Shown here one piece after another: positions 4,978-5,095 of a DNA stretch of 5,095 nucleotides (positions are counted from its first letter, which is position 1; each line of letters opens with the position of its first letter). Origin of the DNA: Thermococcus sp. (GTDB lineage: Archaea > Methanobacteriota_B > Thermococci > Thermococcales > Thermococcaceae); assembly GCA_027001105.1 (NCBI GenBank), contig JALTMZ010000108.1:1-5095 (forward strand). Reading direction: 5' to 3'. Position numbers and translations under genes: made by a program. The notes under the pieces were generated by a model. The model was given only the letters and a program-made list of their open reading frames with translations. It was not told where the DNA came from and ran no database searches.

Positions 4978-5095
4978 TTTTTTCATCTCCATCTTTTTCG
5001 AGCCCCACATACGGGACTTCAACAGAAATCTTTGCGGTTGTGGTATATAGGTAATTGGAGTATTCAGGGAAGTAACCAGCAATTACCCCGTTCTT
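4901..5095 (-). CDS. Possible C-terminal tail of an upstream gene overlapping the first DUF1102-type gene
   Basis: A frame open from the right edge runs 64 codons to TAG at 4903-4901. The first ~40 residues look coding ('YFPEYSNYLYTTTAKISVEV', then 'PYVGLEKDGDEK'), with alternating beta-type hydrophobics and an acidic/basic end. The last ~25 residues run through the leader of the DUF1102-type gene in another frame and look less natural. If real, the two genes overlap by 77 nt, which is unusual. The coding-like part may instead be an upstream gene whose original stop was lost, or a chance open frame. Family unknown. Confidence 0.4.
   Translation of the reverse strand, partial: KNGVIAGYFPEYSNYLYTTTAKISVEVPYVGLEKDGDEKSEKINTWNFWPFSGLWSRAWSRGQF
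4984..4990 (-). promoter_or_regulatory. Shine-Dalgarno site deciding the GTG start of the first DUF1102-type gene
   Basis: GGAGATG on the minus strand is followed by six A residues and GTG AAA AAA. It contains the alternative ATG at 4986, so that ATG would be inside the ribosome site. The layout mirrors the GGAGGT-spacer-GTG arrangement at 1220-1205, where a nearby ATG is likewise a decoy. Confidence 0.55.

Noticed and set aside
5044..5049. TATATA on the minus strand as a promoter for the cluster
   Set aside because: The spacing to the GTG at 4977 would allow a ~40-nt leader, but the element lies in a coding-like frame and no BRE-like purine stretch precedes it. Too weak to call.

Overview
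The window looks like archaeal DNA from the Thermococcales (Thermococcus/Pyrococcus type). The grounds are an ER/archaeal-type signal peptidase I, small secreted proteins that I recognise as the DUF1102 family, a DUF5305-like membrane protein, compact overlapping genes, strong GGAGG/GGTG ribosome sites and GTG starts. The assignment comes from recognising protein families, not from a database search.

Layout: positions 3-194 (+) hold the C-terminal end of an unidentified gene. It meets the rest of the window tail to tail, with a 4-bp overlap of stop codons. Everything from 191 to the right edge is one minus-strand cluster, transcribed right to left. In transcription order it holds: a possible tail of an upstream reading frame (5095-4901); two closely related DUF1102-type secreted proteins (4977-4381 and 4381-3824); a perfect 7-bp GC-rich hairpin in the only sizeable early gap; a third, divergent DUF1102-like protein (3746-3249); a signal peptidase I fused to an extra membrane-anchored beta-rich module (3252-2188); a secreted Ig/DUF11-like protein with a Cys/His-rich tail (2191-1262); and a two-TM DUF5305-like protein (1207-191). 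Four of the five junctions within the run from 4977 to 1262 or beyond are tight or short: TGATG, ATGA and ATGA overlaps, then a 54-nt gap before the last gene. This indicates one co-expressed unit. No stretch over 300 bases lacks a gene.

Interpretation (inference): a dedicated signal peptidase sits beside several small beta-rich secreted proteins that share an unusual leader/mature junction (Gly-Ala-Asn-Phe then Tyr and Arg). This parallels the bacterial SipW-TasA/camelysin arrangement, in which a special peptidase matures fibre subunits. The cluster may therefore encode an archaeal surface fibre or matrix. The two upstream DUF1102 proteins would be abundant subunits, the third a membrane-tethered or terminal subunit, the Ig-like protein an accessory or adhesin subunit, and the DUF5305-like protein a membrane platform. 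None of this is proven by the sequence alone.
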